A stretch of 64,000 nucleotides of DNA. Origin: Microcoleus vaginatus WJT46-NPBG5 (GTDB lineage Bacteria > Cyanobacteriota > Cyanobacteriia > Cyanobacteriales > Oscillatoriaceae). The notes below the pieces were generated by a model. It saw nothing but the letters and a program-made list of their open reading frames with translations. It searched no databases and had not been told where the DNA came from. The position numbers and the translations under genes were made by a program. Below are positions 26,013 through 35,240 of this stretch, piece by piece. Position 1 is the first letter of the stretch. Every line of letters starts with the position of its first letter. The stretch lies in NCBI GenBank assembly GCA_019359355.1, contig JAHHHM010000013.1, positions 120,508 through 184,507 of the forward strand. The letters run 5' to 3'.

Positions 26013-27074
26013 ATGACAGATTCATCAAACTTTATCATCTACGGTGCAACCGGCTACACCGGCACCCTCATCGCTCGATTAGCAGTTGAGCGCGGACTGC
26101 GACCCATTGTAGCTTCACGCACTGGCGAAAAAGTCAAGCAACTAGCAGCAGATTTAGGCTTAGAGCATCGCGCCTTTTCCCTCGAAGATGAAACCGCTCT
26201 CGATACTGCTTTAACGGATATGGCAGTCGTGCTGAACTGTGCAGGCCCGTTCTCCAAAACTTACCAGCCCATGAGCGCGAGTTGTCTCCGGACAAACACA
26301 CATTACTTAGATATCACCGGCGAAATTGCAGTGTTCGAGGCGGCGGCGGCACAAAACGCGGAAGCGAAGGCAGCCGGTGTGATGCTGCTTCCCGGTGTGG
26401 GGTTCGATGTCGTCCCCTCCGACTGCCTCGCGGCGCACCTGAAGCAACGCCTACCCGATGCAACCCATCTGGCGTTAGCGATTCAACTGCTGAGCCGGCC
26501 TTCACGGGGAACCGCAACCACAATGGTCGAAGGACAGGCAAAAGGCGGATTTATCAGACGGGGCGGGGCAATTTCCCCAGTTCCCGCCGGCTGGAAAACG
26601 CGCACCATCGACTTCGGACGCGGTGCGGCAGAAGCAACCACGATTCCTTGGGGAGACGTGTCCACCGCCTATTACAGCACCGGCATCCCCAATATCGAAG
26701 TGTATGCAGCTTTGGGAGAATCGATGCGCTGGGCGGCAGTAGCGACCCGTTATCTGGGTTGGCTTCTCGGCTTGCCGGCGGTTCAAGATTTCCAAAAAAG
26801 CCTGATTCAGAAAATGCCGGCAGGTCCCAGCGAGGAAGAACGAAAACAAGGAATCAGTTTGCTGTGGGGAGAGGTGGAAAACAGTTCTGGCAACAAATGT
26901 GTGAGCCGGTTGCAGTGTCCTGAAGGCTATACCCTGACTGCATTAACCGCCTTGGCAGTTGTTGAAAAAGTGCTGGCGGGACAAGTGAAAGCCGGCTTCC
27001 AAACGCCCTCCTTAGTCTATGGCGCAGATTTGATCATGGAAATTGAAGGAGTTCTGCGCGAAGATATAAAGTGA
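26013..27074 (+). CDS. Saccharopine dehydrogenase-like trans-acting enoyl reductase family, 353 aa
   Basis: The N-terminal Rossmann fold IIYGATGYTGTLIARL and the VLNCAGPFSKTYQP and YLDITGEI segments match the saccharopine dehydrogenase-like family that includes mycobacterial trans-acting enoyl reductases. The LLPGVGFDVVPSDCLAAHLK segment is also characteristic. Length is near normal for the short members. The natural substrate in cyanobacteria is unknown. Starts at ATG 26013. No operon partner is evident. Confidence 0.82.
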   Translation: MTDSSNFIIYGATGYTGTLIARLAVERGLRPIVASRTGEKVKQLAADLGLEHRAFSLEDETALDTALTDMAVVLNCAGPFSKTYQPMSASCLRTNTHYLDITGEIAVFEAAAAQNAEAKAAGVMLLPGVGFDVVPSDCLAAHLKQRLPDATHLALAIQLLSRPSRGTATTMVEGQAKGGFIRRGGAISPVPAGWKTRTIDFGRGAAEATTIPWGDVSTAYYSTGIPNIEVYAALGESMRWAAVATRYLGWLLGLPAVQDFQKSLIQKMPAGPSEEERKQGISLLWGEVENSSGNKCVSRLQCPEGYTLTALTALAVVEKVLAGQVKAGFQTPSLVYGADLIMEIEGVLREDIK

Positions 27075-27159
27075 AAGTAGGGATTGTTCTGTTTTCAGCA
27101 CAGCACACGCCTGTTGTTGTCAAAGTCCAGTCACTACTGCAAGCAAAGGAGATCGAGTT

Positions 27160-28002
27160 TTGAAAAGTCAATATTCTAATAATTGGCAAGCAATAGTGTT
27201 CGGAATCATCGCGGCAGTAGCCCTTCTGATCGGCATTAATTCTTTTGTCATTATCAACCCCGGTGAGGCCGGTGTAATTAGTATTTTAGGAAAAGCCAGA
27301 GATGGCGCGGTACTAGAAGGAATTCACCTCAAACCCCCTTTGGTTTCTAAAGTTGATTTATACGATCTGACCGTGCAAAAATTTGAAGTGCCGGCGCAGA
27401 GTTCAACCAAGGATCTTCAAGATTTATCAGCTCGCTTTGCCATTAACTTTCGCCTCGATCCGTTGCAAGTTGTTGAGGTGAGACGGAAACAAGGAACATT
27501 AGAGAATATCGTCTCAAAAATTATTGCTCCCCAAACTCAAGAATCCTTTAAAATCGCAGCCGCAAAAAGAACGGTTGAAGAAGCGATTACTAAAAGAAAT
27601 GAACTGAAGCAAGACTTTGATACTGCCTTGGGTGAGCGGTTAGATAAATACGGAATCATCGTCCTCGATACCAGTGTCGTTGACCTGAATTTCTCACCAG
27701 AGTTTGCCAAGGCTGTTGAGGATAAACAAATCGCTGAACAGCGGGCGCAAAGAGCGGTGTATGTGGCGCAAGAAGCTGAACAAGACGCTCAAGCAGATAT
27801 CAATCGCGCTCAAGGTAGAGCTGAAGCTCAAAGACTTTTGGCAGAAACGCTGAAAGCTCAAGGGGGTCAATTAGTGCTCCAGAAAGAAGCGATTGAAGCA
27901 TGGCGAAGCGGCGGCGCTCAGATGCCAAGAGTTCTCGTGATGGATGGGAAATCGAATAGCAGTGTTCCCTTCCTGTTTAACCTGAGTAATCCCCAGGAAT
28001 AG
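27160..28002 (+). CDS. SPFH/prohibitin-family membrane protein, 280 aa
   Basis: Starts at TTG 27160, seven bases after AAAGGAG; no other start fits, so the TTG is well supported. A single N-terminal membrane helix (VFGIIAAVALLIGINSFVII) precedes the band-7 domain (NPGEAGVISILGKARDGAVL, VPAQSSTKDLQDL) and a helical region rich in Glu/Gln/Ala (QIAEQRAQRAVYVAQEAEQD). It resembles prohibitin/HflC-like proteins that form large rings in the membrane and modulate proteases. No HflK/HflC partner is adjacent. Confidence 0.88.
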   Translation: MKSQYSNNWQAIVFGIIAAVALLIGINSFVIINPGEAGVISILGKARDGAVLEGIHLKPPLVSKVDLYDLTVQKFEVPAQSSTKDLQDLSARFAINFRLDPLQVVEVRRKQGTLENIVSKIIAPQTQESFKIAAAKRTVEEAITKRNELKQDFDTALGERLDKYGIIVLDTSVVDLNFSPEFAKAVEDKQIAEQRAQRAVYVAQEAEQDAQADINRAQGRAEAQRLLAETLKAQGGQLVLQKEAIEAWRSGGAQMPRVLVMDGKSNSSVPFLFNLSNPQE

Positions 28003-28060
28003 CCGGTTATTTAGTCTGACTTTAGGGGCAGGTTTTGTTCTCGTTCAATCTGATCTTAAT

Positions 28061-28780
28061 ATGGATGCCGGTGTAAAAGTTATCGTCGGCATCCTATCTC
28101 TTCCCCATGCCCAATCCCCAATCCCCCATGCCCTCTTTAACTTGAGCTACTATCAACAACAGCACAATGTCTTTGAGCTTGACTACCTCAGCAAATTGCA
28201 GGGAGAAATTTTAGCCAGTCCCTATTTTGCAGTCAACAATCTCAACCGCGACTTTATCGGAACGAAAGGATTTTCACTCGTCTTTCATGGCTCTGGGTTA
28301 ACTGAAGTTGAACAAAAGTTTCCTTTCTTCAAAGCTTATTTAAAAATAGCATTGCAGCCAAATTGTAATGCTTTTTATCTCAATCCCTTATTACTAAAAA
28401 ATGGCTCCCGTGTAGATCCCCATATTGACCGTAGCCTGCGTTCCTATTGCAAAACAATTGAGCCGCCAGCCGTTGTCAGCGTCCTTTATGTGCAAGTACC
28501 ACCGGCACTCGAAGGCGGAGAACTCGTGTTGCGTAACCATAAACGCCAAGTCGGGCAAATTCGCCCTCAATTCAACACTTTGGTTTATTTTCAGGGCAAT
28601 CTCACGCATTCAGTGAATGAAGTTAAAACGCCTGGAACTCGCCTGAGTCTTGTCTGTGAGCAGTACAGCTTGAGTGAAACTGAACTGCGAGAAATTCCAG
28701 AGTTTACGCTTGAATCTAGGGCAATTAAATCAGAGAAAAAAACGGAAAAACGGGGAGGGCGCACTGCCTCCCACTACTAA
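28061..28780 (+). CDS. 2OG-Fe(II) oxygenase-like protein, 239 aa
   Basis: The Fe ligands are visible as VDPHIDRS (His-x-Asp) and the distal His in GNLTHSVNEV, with an Arg in G-T-R-L-S-L-V that would bind 2-oxoglutarate. LEGGELVLRN is also typical of prolyl-hydroxylase-like members. The substrate is unknown. Codons 15-24 are made of the GGGCATN-type heptad repeat read in reverse (LPHAQSPIPHA), so either the repeat invaded the gene or the true start is a later non-ATG codon such as TTG 28142. The C-terminal 20 residues are basic. Confidence 0.75.
   Translation: MDAGVKVIVGILSLPHAQSPIPHALFNLSYYQQQHNVFELDYLSKLQGEILASPYFAVNNLNRDFIGTKGFSLVFHGSGLTEVEQKFPFFKAYLKIALQPNCNAFYLNPLLLKNGSRVDPHIDRSLRSYCKTIEPPAVVSVLYVQVPPALEGGELVLRNHKRQVGQIRPQFNTLVYFQGNLTHSVNEVKTPGTRLSLVCEQYSLSETELREIPEFTLESRAIKSEKKTEKRGGRTASHY
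28103..28133 (+). repeat. Heptad short tandem repeat inside a coding region
   Basis: CCCCATG, CCCAATC, CCCAATC, CCCCATG and then CCC. Seven-base units with drift, the complement of the GGGCATN repeats at 28995 and 41841. It lies inside the oxygenase-like reading frame. Confidence 0.85.
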
Positions 28781-28812
28781 GTAATAACGCACGAGTTCTA
28801 AGAGAAGATAAT

Positions 28813-28983
28813 TCACTTAGAGTTAAACTTCTGCTTCGCTTGCTCGTAAATTTCTACAGTAATTTGCCCAATTCCCGCATCTTGAGCAAACTTCTCGATT
28901 TTTTTGCGGGCAGCGGGACGAACGAAAAACGGAATTTCTTTGAGCCGGCTTTCAGCTTCAGGAGTCCATTCTGGGGTAGTCAT
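28813..28983 (-). CDS. PCP reductase-like small protein, 56 aa
   Basis: This short gene reads MTTPEWTPEAESRLKEIPFF, then V-R-P-A-A-R-K-K-I-E-K-F-A and I-T-V-E-I-Y-E-Q-A-K. It matches the PCP_red domain found at the C-terminus of the ChlB subunit of light-independent protochlorophyllide reductase and in free-standing small proteins of phototrophs. The stand-alone form is full length and has no known activity. No strong ribosome-binding site. It is convergent with the upstream oxygenase gene; a heptad repeat lies just upstream of its start. Confidence 0.85.
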   Translation of the reverse strand: MTTPEWTPEAESRLKEIPFFVRPAARKKIEKFAQDAGIGQITVEIYEQAKQKFNSK

Positions 28984-28994
28984 AGTTTAAGGAA

Positions 28995-29022
28995 GGGGAT
29001 TGGGCATTGGGCATTAGGCATT
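28995..29022. repeat. Heptad short tandem repeat
   Basis: GGGGATT, GGGCATT, GGGCATT, AGGCATT: four 7-base units just upstream of the PCP reductase-like gene. Confidence 0.85.
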
Positions 29023-29261
29023 TAACTAGGATAGTCTGACAGGTTCATTTTGCCGAGCCAACTAAGGTAAATGCCGCCCTTACGCCCAACCCCAAAGGCT
29101 TAAATTCATCTCCCCGTAAGCCGCAGGCAGCTAGAATGAGCCGGCATCCTTTGGGAAACTGCGCCTTCCCCAGCGCTGCCGATTTTTAATTCTATAACCG
29201 GCAATCCTTCTGCCGGCACTGCGCGATAATACATTTAGAGTCTGTGGCGCAGAAAAACGGA

Positions 29262-31193
29262 ATGAGTATCTTTACACTACAATCGGTTAAAAAAGATTTT
29301 GGGATTAAGGAAATCCTCAAGGATGCAAGCTTTAGTCTAGATGCCACGGATAAGGTGGGCTTAATTGGCACCAATGGTTCTGGCAAGTCAACGCTATTAA
29401 AAATGATTGCCGGTTTAGAACCCATTGATGAGGGTCAAATTTTAGTTAATTCTGGCGTCAGAATTGTCTATTTGCCCCAGCAGCCAGACTTGGATGAAAA
29501 TCACACCGTATTAGAGCAAGTGTTTGCCGATAGTGGCGAACAAATGGCGCTGGTGCGCGAGTATGAGGAAGTGTCAAAAAAACTCGCTCACGCCCCGGAA
29601 GATAGCCAATTAATGTCTCGTTTGTCTGCTGTGATGCAGAAGATGGAGACAGCCAATGCTTGGGAATTAGAAACCAATGCAAAAATCATTCTTACCAAGT
29701 TAGGAATCGAAGATTTTGAGGCTCGGATCGGGTCTTTATCGGGCGGTTATCGCAAACGAATTGCCCTAGCTGCCGCGTTGCTTTCGGAACCTGATGTGTT
29801 GTTGATGGATGAACCAACAAACCATCTGGATGCGCTGTCTGTTGAATGGTTGCAAAGTTATTTAAACCGCTTTCGCGGGGCAATTTTGCTAATTACTCAC
29901 GACCGCTATTTTCTAGATCGCGTCACCAATCGGATCGTCGAAATTGACCGGGGCGATCTCTATAGTTATGCCGGCAACTATTCTTATTATCTGGAGAAAA
30001 AAGCCCTTGCTGAAGAATCGGCAATTAGTTCTCAACGCAAACATCAGGGCGTATTGCGTCGGGAGTTGGAATGGCTGAAAAGAGGGCCAAAAGCTCGGAG
30101 TACGAAACAAAAAGCCCGCATTGATCGGATTCGGGATATGCAGACAACTGAGTTTAAACAGGTTCAAGGGAAAGTTGATATTGCCACGCCAGGACGGCGG
30201 ATTGGTAAGAAAGTAATTGAGCTGGAAAATGTTTGTAAGGGTTACGGTGAGCGCACTTTAATCAACAACTTCACTTACAAATTTAGCCCGGAAGATCGCA
30301 TTGGGATTATCGGGGGAAACGGTGCCGGTAAATCAACGTTGATGGATATGATTACGGGACGCGTTCAGCCTGATTCAGGAAAGGTTGATATTGGCACAAC
30401 CATTCACATCGGTTATTTTGACCAACATTCTGAAGAATTACTCGCCGCTTTGAATGAAGAACAGCGTGTAATTGATTATATCAAGGAAGAGGGGGAGTTT
30501 GTTAAAATTGCTGACGGAACTCAGATAAGTGCCTCTCAAATGTTGGAGCGTTTCTTATTTCCTGGAAATCAGCAATACGCGCCAATTCATAAACTTTCCG
30601 GGGGTGAAAAACGCCGTCTATTTTTGCTACGGGTTTTAATGGGTGCGCCCAATGTCTTGATTTTAGATGAACCGACGAATGACTTGGATGTGCAAACATT
30701 AGCGGTGCTAGAAGACTATCTCGAAGATTTCAACGGCTGTGTAATAGCAGTTTCCCACGATCGCTATTTCCTTGATCGTACAGTCGAAACAATTTTTGCC
30801 TTTGAAGAAGGAGGCACTCTTCGTCAGTATCCGGGAAATTATTCGGTTTACTTAGAATTCAAGCAGGCAGAAGAGGAAGAAGCGGCGCGTCAGAATACAA
30901 ATTCTAAAGAGAAGAAGGAAGAAAAAACAAAATCTTGGAAAACAGACCGGCAGTCTTATGATAGCAAAGGGCAACGCAAGCTTTCATCCAAAGAACGGCG
31001 CGAGTATGAGACATTAGAAGGCAAAATTGCTCAATTAGAAGCGGAAAAAGCTGAAGCGGAGAAAGCCCTTTACAATGCCCCTCCGGGTACGGTATCTAAG
31101 GTACAAGAATTGCATGAAAAGGTAGGAGCTTTAGCTGAGGCAATTGAAGCGGCGACGGAACGGTGGATGGAGTTAGCTGAGATAGATTCTTGA
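29262..31193 (+). CDS. ABC-F ATPase (Uup-like), 643 aa
   Basis: Two ATPase domains without membrane segments. First Walker A is GTNGSGKST with LSGGY and LLMDEPTNHLDAL; second is GGNGAGKST with LSGGEKRR and LILDEPTNDLDVQ. They are joined by the arm/linker (about residues 225-310). A C-terminal extension of about 110 residues ends in a coiled coil (TLEGKIAQLEAEKAEAEKAL), as in Uup. ABC-F proteins act on ribosomes; Uup also binds DNA. ATG 29262 is preferred over the in-frame GTG 29244. No antibiotic-resistance role can be read from sequence. Confidence 0.93.
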   Translation: MSIFTLQSVKKDFGIKEILKDASFSLDATDKVGLIGTNGSGKSTLLKMIAGLEPIDEGQILVNSGVRIVYLPQQPDLDENHTVLEQVFADSGEQMALVREYEEVSKKLAHAPEDSQLMSRLSAVMQKMETANAWELETNAKIILTKLGIEDFEARIGSLSGGYRKRIALAAALLSEPDVLLMDEPTNHLDALSVEWLQSYLNRFRGAILLITHDRYFLDRVTNRIVEIDRGDLYSYAGNYSYYLEKKALAEESAISSQRKHQGVLRRELEWLKRGPKARSTKQKARIDRIRDMQTTEFKQVQGKVDIATPGRRIGKKVIELENVCKGYGERTLINNFTYKFSPEDRIGIIGGNGAGKSTLMDMITGRVQPDSGKVDIGTTIHIGYFDQHSEELLAALNEEQRVIDYIKEEGEFVKIADGTQISASQMLERFLFPGNQQYAPIHKLSGGEKRRLFLLRVLMGAPNVLILDEPTNDLDVQTLAVLEDYLEDFNGCVIAVSHDRYFLDRTVETIFAFEEGGTLRQYPGNYSVYLEFKQAEEEEAARQNTNSKEKKEEKTKSWKTDRQSYDSKGQRKLSSKERREYETLEGKIAQLEAEKAEAEKALYNAPPGTVSKVQELHEKVGALAEAIEAATERWMELAEIDS

Positions 31194-31223
31194 TGATGAT
31201 TTCGCTGGAGTGAAAGTAAAGAT

Positions 31224-31808
31224 ATGACTGCGATTACCCTGAATTTCCCCTCAATTTTGGCATTAACGGATGAGCAATTTTATCAGCTGTGTCAGGCAAA
31301 TGCTGATTTAAGATTGGAACGCACGAATGAAGGAGAATTAATTATTATGCCACCAACAGGAGGGGAAACGGGTCATCGGAATTCGCGAATCAATCAACAA
31401 CTGCTAAATTGGTCGGATACAAATAATTTGGGAATAGCGTTCGATTCTTCCACCGGCTTCAAATTGCCCAACGGTGCAGAACGTTCTCCTGATGCCAGTT
31501 GGGTGCGCCGTGAGCGCTGGGAAGCCTTGAGTGCAGAGCAAAAACGCCGATTTCTGCCTTTGTCCCCTGATTTTGTCGTGGAATTACGTTCTGAAACTGA
31601 TTCCCTAACAAAGTTACAAGCAAAAATGCAAGAATATCTCGATAATGGCACACAATTAGGTTGGCTAATAGAACCCCAGAGACAACAGGTTGAAATCTAT
31701 CGTTCGGGACAAGAAGTGGAAATCTTACAGGCCCCTAAAACGTTGTCAGGAGAGGAGGTATTATTGGGGTTTGAATTGAATTTGCAACCAATCTTTTCTA
31801 ACCTTTAA
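31224..31808 (+). CDS. Uma2/DUF820 family protein (PD-(D/E)XK fold), 194 aa
   Basis: Family of restriction endonuclease-fold proteins expanded in cyanobacteria. The putative active site is seen as SPDASWV, FVVELRSETDS and the K-L-Q-A-K-M lysine before YLDNGTQLGWLI. All family landmarks (RTNEGELIIMPPTGGETGHR) are present and the length is usual. Starts at ATG 31224, 30 bases after the ABC-F gene, so probably cotranscribed. Biological role unresolved; mobile-element origin is often proposed. Confidence 0.9.
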   Translation: MTAITLNFPSILALTDEQFYQLCQANADLRLERTNEGELIIMPPTGGETGHRNSRINQQLLNWSDTNNLGIAFDSSTGFKLPNGAERSPDASWVRRERWEALSAEQKRRFLPLSPDFVVELRSETDSLTKLQAKMQEYLDNGTQLGWLIEPQRQQVEIYRSGQEVEILQAPKTLSGEEVLLGFELNLQPIFSNL

Positions 31809-31882
31809 AACCCGACTCTAATTTGGCTAGAATGGAGAAAGCAAACACAAATTATCAACTTTGTTTAGGTCAGATAGCAACT

Positions 31883-33007
31883 TTAATAAAGCTCATATTT
31901 TAGTAAAGTACAAGCTAAGGAACCATTATAAACCGGCAGCCGGCGAGAAGTTTTCAAGCCCACTCTTTTTGCCAACTCTTTATTGCCGGTTAAAATATAA
32001 GCCGTCCAACCTTTAAAACGCTGTTTAAACACATCACCCAGCAATTTGTAAAAGTCGCCTAATTCCTGAGCATCTCCTAAACGTTCTCCGTAAGGAGGGT
32101 TGCAAATTAAAATTCCACTATCTGCCGGCGCTTCCAAAAAATATAATTCTGTTTGGGCGAATTTAATATATTTTGTCAGGCCACATTCTGCGGCATTACT
32201 ACGCGCTTGCTTAAGAATATCACCGTCGCGATCACTCGCATAAATCGGAGCCTTTAGTTCGTCTAACTGACGAGTTTTGGCTTCCTCCAGTAATTCCTGC
32301 CACAGGGAATTATCAAAATCACGCCAGCCCATAAAACCAAAGTTTTCTCTAAACAATCCGGGGGCAATATTTAAAGCTTTTAAACCCGCTTCTAACGGCA
32401 AAGTTCCAGATCCACAAAGGGGATCTAAAAAAGGTAGCTCAGGCGTATATTCTGCCATGTCAAGAATGGCGGCGGCTAAAGTTTCTTTCAGAGGGGCTTT
32501 TCCCATTGCCGGCCTGTATCCGCGCCGGTGTAAACTTGAACCGGAACTGTTTAAACTAAGGATGCAACGATCTTCATGAATGTGAACATCTATCTCTAAA
32601 TCGGGATTGTGTGGATCGACATTAGACCTTTTACCAAATTTGCTGCGCTGTTGGTCTACTATGGCATTTTTAACCTGTAGTGCTGTGAAGTGGGTGTGGT
32701 TAAGTAATGCATTGCCGCCGGTGCAGTTCACCGCTAGGGTATTATCGGGGTGCAGATAGTCATCCCAGGAGATTTTTTGCACTTCACGATAGAGCATATC
32801 GCCGTGAAGACAACGAAATTCTCGAATGGGCACTAGCACCCGGAAAATTGTCCTCGCCCATAGATTCACTTTGTAAAGCAAAGCTTTATCTCCAGCAAAA
32901 TGCACCCCTGTGAAGTCTGGGCGAACTTCTAAGGCACCCAAGCGCTCTAGTTCTTGGGCGGCAATGGGTTCTAGACCGCGAGCGACCGTGGCAAAGTAGT
33001 GATTCAT
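31883..33007 (-). CDS. THUMP-domain class I RNA methyltransferase (RlmL-like), 374 aa
   Basis: The N-terminal THUMP region (about 1-160) starts with YFATVARGLEPIAAQELERL. The SAM-binding motif is LDPLCGSGTLPLEAGL and the catalytic N6/N2-type motif is ICNPPYGERLGD. This matches the group of 23S rRNA m2G2445 methyltransferase N-terminal halves (RlmL) and YpsC-like proteins; the exact target cannot be fixed. Starts at ATG 33007. Separated from the cyclophilin gene by a divergent promoter region of about 245 bases. Confidence 0.92.
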   Translation of the reverse strand: MNHYFATVARGLEPIAAQELERLGALEVRPDFTGVHFAGDKALLYKVNLWARTIFRVLVPIREFRCLHGDMLYREVQKISWDDYLHPDNTLAVNCTGGNALLNHTHFTALQVKNAIVDQQRSKFGKRSNVDPHNPDLEIDVHIHEDRCILSLNSSGSSLHRRGYRPAMGKAPLKETLAAAILDMAEYTPELPFLDPLCGSGTLPLEAGLKALNIAPGLFRENFGFMGWRDFDNSLWQELLEEAKTRQLDELKAPIYASDRDGDILKQARSNAAECGLTKYIKFAQTELYFLEAPADSGILICNPPYGERLGDAQELGDFYKLLGDVFKQRFKGWTAYILTGNKELAKRVGLKTSRRLPVYNGSLACTLLKYELY

Positions 33008-33252
33008 GGTCTAGTTATTATCTCCGAAATCGGCAATGAATGTGGCGGTGATTGCAGAATTAATGGGGCTTTCTGGCGAGAAGACACATCTGTAGAAGTC
33101 AAAAACGCGATTGCGCTCAGTAATTTTGAGAGCCTTTTGGCTAAAGTCGCTCAAGCGTGTTTTTGCTTTAATATAGTTTAGCAGTGGGTGAGAACTTACA
33201 GGTTCTCTATTACCACAAAAACTGTCAATCATCAAATGAGTAAGGAAAATTT

Positions 33253-33672
33253 ATGACCCGCGCGATAATGGAAACCGACAAAGGCACGATCAACTTGGAA
33301 TTATTTGATCAAGATGCCCCAAATACGGTCAAAAATTTTGTAGAACTCTCTGAAAAAGGTTTTTACGACGGCCTTATTTTCCACCGAGTCATCAATGATT
33401 TTATGATCCAAGGTGGCTGTCCTCAAGGGACTGGAACAGGTGGCCCTGGCTATAAAATTAAGTGTGAAATTAACAAGAATAAACATCTCGCCGGCACCCT
33501 CTCAATGGCTCATGCCGGTCGCGATACGGGAGGAAGCCAATTCTTTATTTGCCATTCCCCTCAACCTCATTTAGATGGAATGCACACCACCTTTGGAAAA
33601 ACCGAAGATATGGATGTTGTCAATGCCATTCGCAAGGGTGACAAAATTCTTTCCGTCAAAATTGAGAAATAG
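33253..33672 (+). CDS. Cyclophilin-type peptidyl-prolyl isomerase, 139 aa
   Basis: Short cytoplasmic cyclophilin (PpiB class). [20 protein letters not shown] is the core catalytic region, with the Arg in F-H-R and the Gln in [19 protein letters not shown] follows. No signal peptide, so it acts in the cytoplasm. The size is as expected for the small bacterial form. AAGGAAA lies upstream of the ATG. A hairpin with TTTCAGAG/CTCTGAAA arms follows the stop. Confidence 0.95.
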   Translation: MTRAIMETDKGTINLELFDQDAPNTVKNFVELSEKGFYDGLIFHRVINDFMIQGGCPQGTGTGGPGYKIKCEINKNKHLAGTLSMAHAGRDTGGSQFFICHSPQPHLDGMHTTFGKTEDMDVVNAIRKGDKILSVKIEK

Positions 33673-33688
33673 TTTAGGATTGGTTTGA

Positions 33689-33729
33689 TTTCAGAGGGCG
33701 TTCGCCTTTCTGCGAGCGCGTCTCTGAAA
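33689..33729 (+). terminator. Hairpin after the cyclophilin gene
   Basis: TTTCAGAG (33689-33696) and CTCTGAAA (33722-33729) pair at the base. The loop holds GGCG/CGCC-type words that are repeated in many cyanobacterial spacers. No long T tract. Confidence 0.5.
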
Positions 33730-33815
33730 CAAATTTTCAAAAAAATTACGGTTCTCCTCTGAATTAACTTTTGCAAAAATATTTAAATTCAAAATAATCA
33801 CTTCACTTTAAAGTA

Positions 33816-34292
33816 ATGCTATATTCCCAAACTCAAGACCTTTACCGCACCTGTATCCATTTTTTAGAACAAGACCCAAAGCAACGTTTACAGGCGCTTA
33901 AGGAAACAGGGCTTGCGCGTTACGATTTTTTGACAAAAATGCCCATGACTGAGGCTAATATAACTTGTGTGATGCGGTTTCTGGGAAACCGGCAGCGCGT
34001 GAAATTTCCCAATCTAAAAGGAGCCGAGCTATCAGGGTTAGTTCTTGATGGGGTAAATTTCATTCGAGGAGATTTAACGGGAGCAAACTTGAGAGGAAGT
34101 TGTTTAATCAATGCGGATCTTTTATTTGCAAATTTTACTCAAGCAGATTTAAGAAATGCTGATTTAACTGGAGCCACGCTTAATGAAACAATCTGGTTAG
34201 ATGCGTTAGTAGATGGATGCGAGTTTGGAGCCGCCACTGGACTGACAAATGAACAGCGCACATACTTAAAAATTCGCGGTGCTAGATTATAG
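33816..34292 (+). CDS. Pentapeptide-repeat protein, 158 aa
   Basis: The first 65 residues are helical and lack repeats. Then A(D/N)LXX-type pentapeptides form a right-handed beta-helix of about 55 residues (LTGANLRGSCLINADLLFAN, then F-T-Q-A-D-L-R-N-A-D-L). A short C-terminal tail follows. Only two to three coils of helix, so it is small for the family. Such proteins have varied roles, and no specific function can be read. ATG 33816 has no clear ribosome-binding site; an inward-rectifier K+ channel gene follows 37 bases later in the same direction. Confidence 0.88.
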   Translation: MLYSQTQDLYRTCIHFLEQDPKQRLQALKETGLARYDFLTKMPMTEANITCVMRFLGNRQRVKFPNLKGAELSGLVLDGVNFIRGDLTGANLRGSCLINADLLFANFTQADLRNADLTGATLNETIWLDALVDGCEFGAATGLTNEQRTYLKIRGARL

Positions 34293-34329
34293 CCAGCCTT
34301 AGGATAAACCTCACCAGGAGCCAGAATCT

Positions 34330-35214
34330 ATGCCCAAAAAGCACCGAGTCCCCCAACGGATGAGTTTTGTAAGCCGGTTTGGACAGTTCAATGTCATCCG
34401 TCGGGGTGTCTCGCATTTCTGCGGAAGCGACCTGTACCATTTCCTGGTCACCCTTTCTTGGCCCAGATTTTTTGCTCTAATTGGTTTGTCTTATCTGGCT
34501 ATTAACACTCTGTTTGCTCTGGCTTATGTGGCGGGGGGTGATTGCATTGAGAATGCCCAACCAGGCTCTTTTCGAGATACCTTTTTCTTTAGCATTCAGA
34601 CGATGGCAACCATCGGTTACGGGTCGATGTACCCACGCACCAACTACGCACATGGCTTGGTTGCGCTCGAAGCACTTGTCGGTCTGTTGGGGTTCGCAAT
34701 GGCCACCGGCATGATGTTTGCGCGGTTCTCTCTGCCCACGGCGCGAGTGCTTTTCAGTCGTGTGGCGGTGATCGCACCTTATGATGGGGTGCCAACGCTA
34801 ATGTTTCGCACAGCAAACCAACGTAATAACTTTATTTTAGAAGGACAGGTGCGGGTAACGTTGGTTCGCAATGAAGTTACGAAAGAAGGGCATTTCATGC
34901 GCCGGTTTTACGATTTGCAACTTGTTCGCAGCGAGACACCCATTTTTGCACTGACTTGGACAGTAATGCATCCCATTAATGAGACGAGTCCTCTCTACAA
35001 AACCACAGCGGAATCGTTAGCCGAGGCGGAAACTGAACTCGTAATTACCCTCACGGGCATTGATGAATCGGTTTCGCAGACTATTCACACCCGTCACTCG
35101 TTTGTTTCTTCAGAGATTCTGTGGAATATGCGTTTTGTAGATATTTTATCGAAGACATCAAACGGTCAGCGTATTATCGACTATTCGCACTTTCATGATG
35201 TGCTGCAACTGTAG
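34330..35214 (+). CDS. Inward-rectifier potassium channel (KirBac type), 294 aa
   Basis: Two membrane helices (about residues 48-75 and 112-135) enclose a pore loop with the K+ selectivity filter TIGYG in QTMATIGYGSMYP. The C-terminal 150 residues form the Kir cytoplasmic beta domain (FRTANQRNNFILEGQVRVTL and GIDESVSQTIHTRHSF). The layout and length match bacterial Kir channels. Starts at ATG 34330 in the plasma membrane pathway without a signal peptide. Probably the second gene of a short run with the pentapeptide protein. Confidence 0.95.
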   Translation: MPKKHRVPQRMSFVSRFGQFNVIRRGVSHFCGSDLYHFLVTLSWPRFFALIGLSYLAINTLFALAYVAGGDCIENAQPGSFRDTFFFSIQTMATIGYGSMYPRTNYAHGLVALEALVGLLGFAMATGMMFARFSLPTARVLFSRVAVIAPYDGVPTLMFRTANQRNNFILEGQVRVTLVRNEVTKEGHFMRRFYDLQLVRSETPIFALTWTVMHPINETSPLYKTTAESLAEAETELVITLTGIDESVSQTIHTRHSFVSSEILWNMRFVDILSKTSNGQRIIDYSHFHDVLQL

Positions 35215-35240
35215 GTTTTTCACTTAATTATTCATCAGTC

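Noticed and set aside
26282..26923. Plus-strand open frame of 213 codons inside the enoyl reductase-like gene
   Set aside because: Arg/Gly/Ser-rich out-of-frame reading of a GC-rich gene; the in-frame protein has clear motifs.
33011..33235. Minus-strand frame of 74 codons between the methyltransferase and cyclophilin genes
   Set aside because: Lies in the divergent promoter region, with no conserved features or ribosome-binding site.
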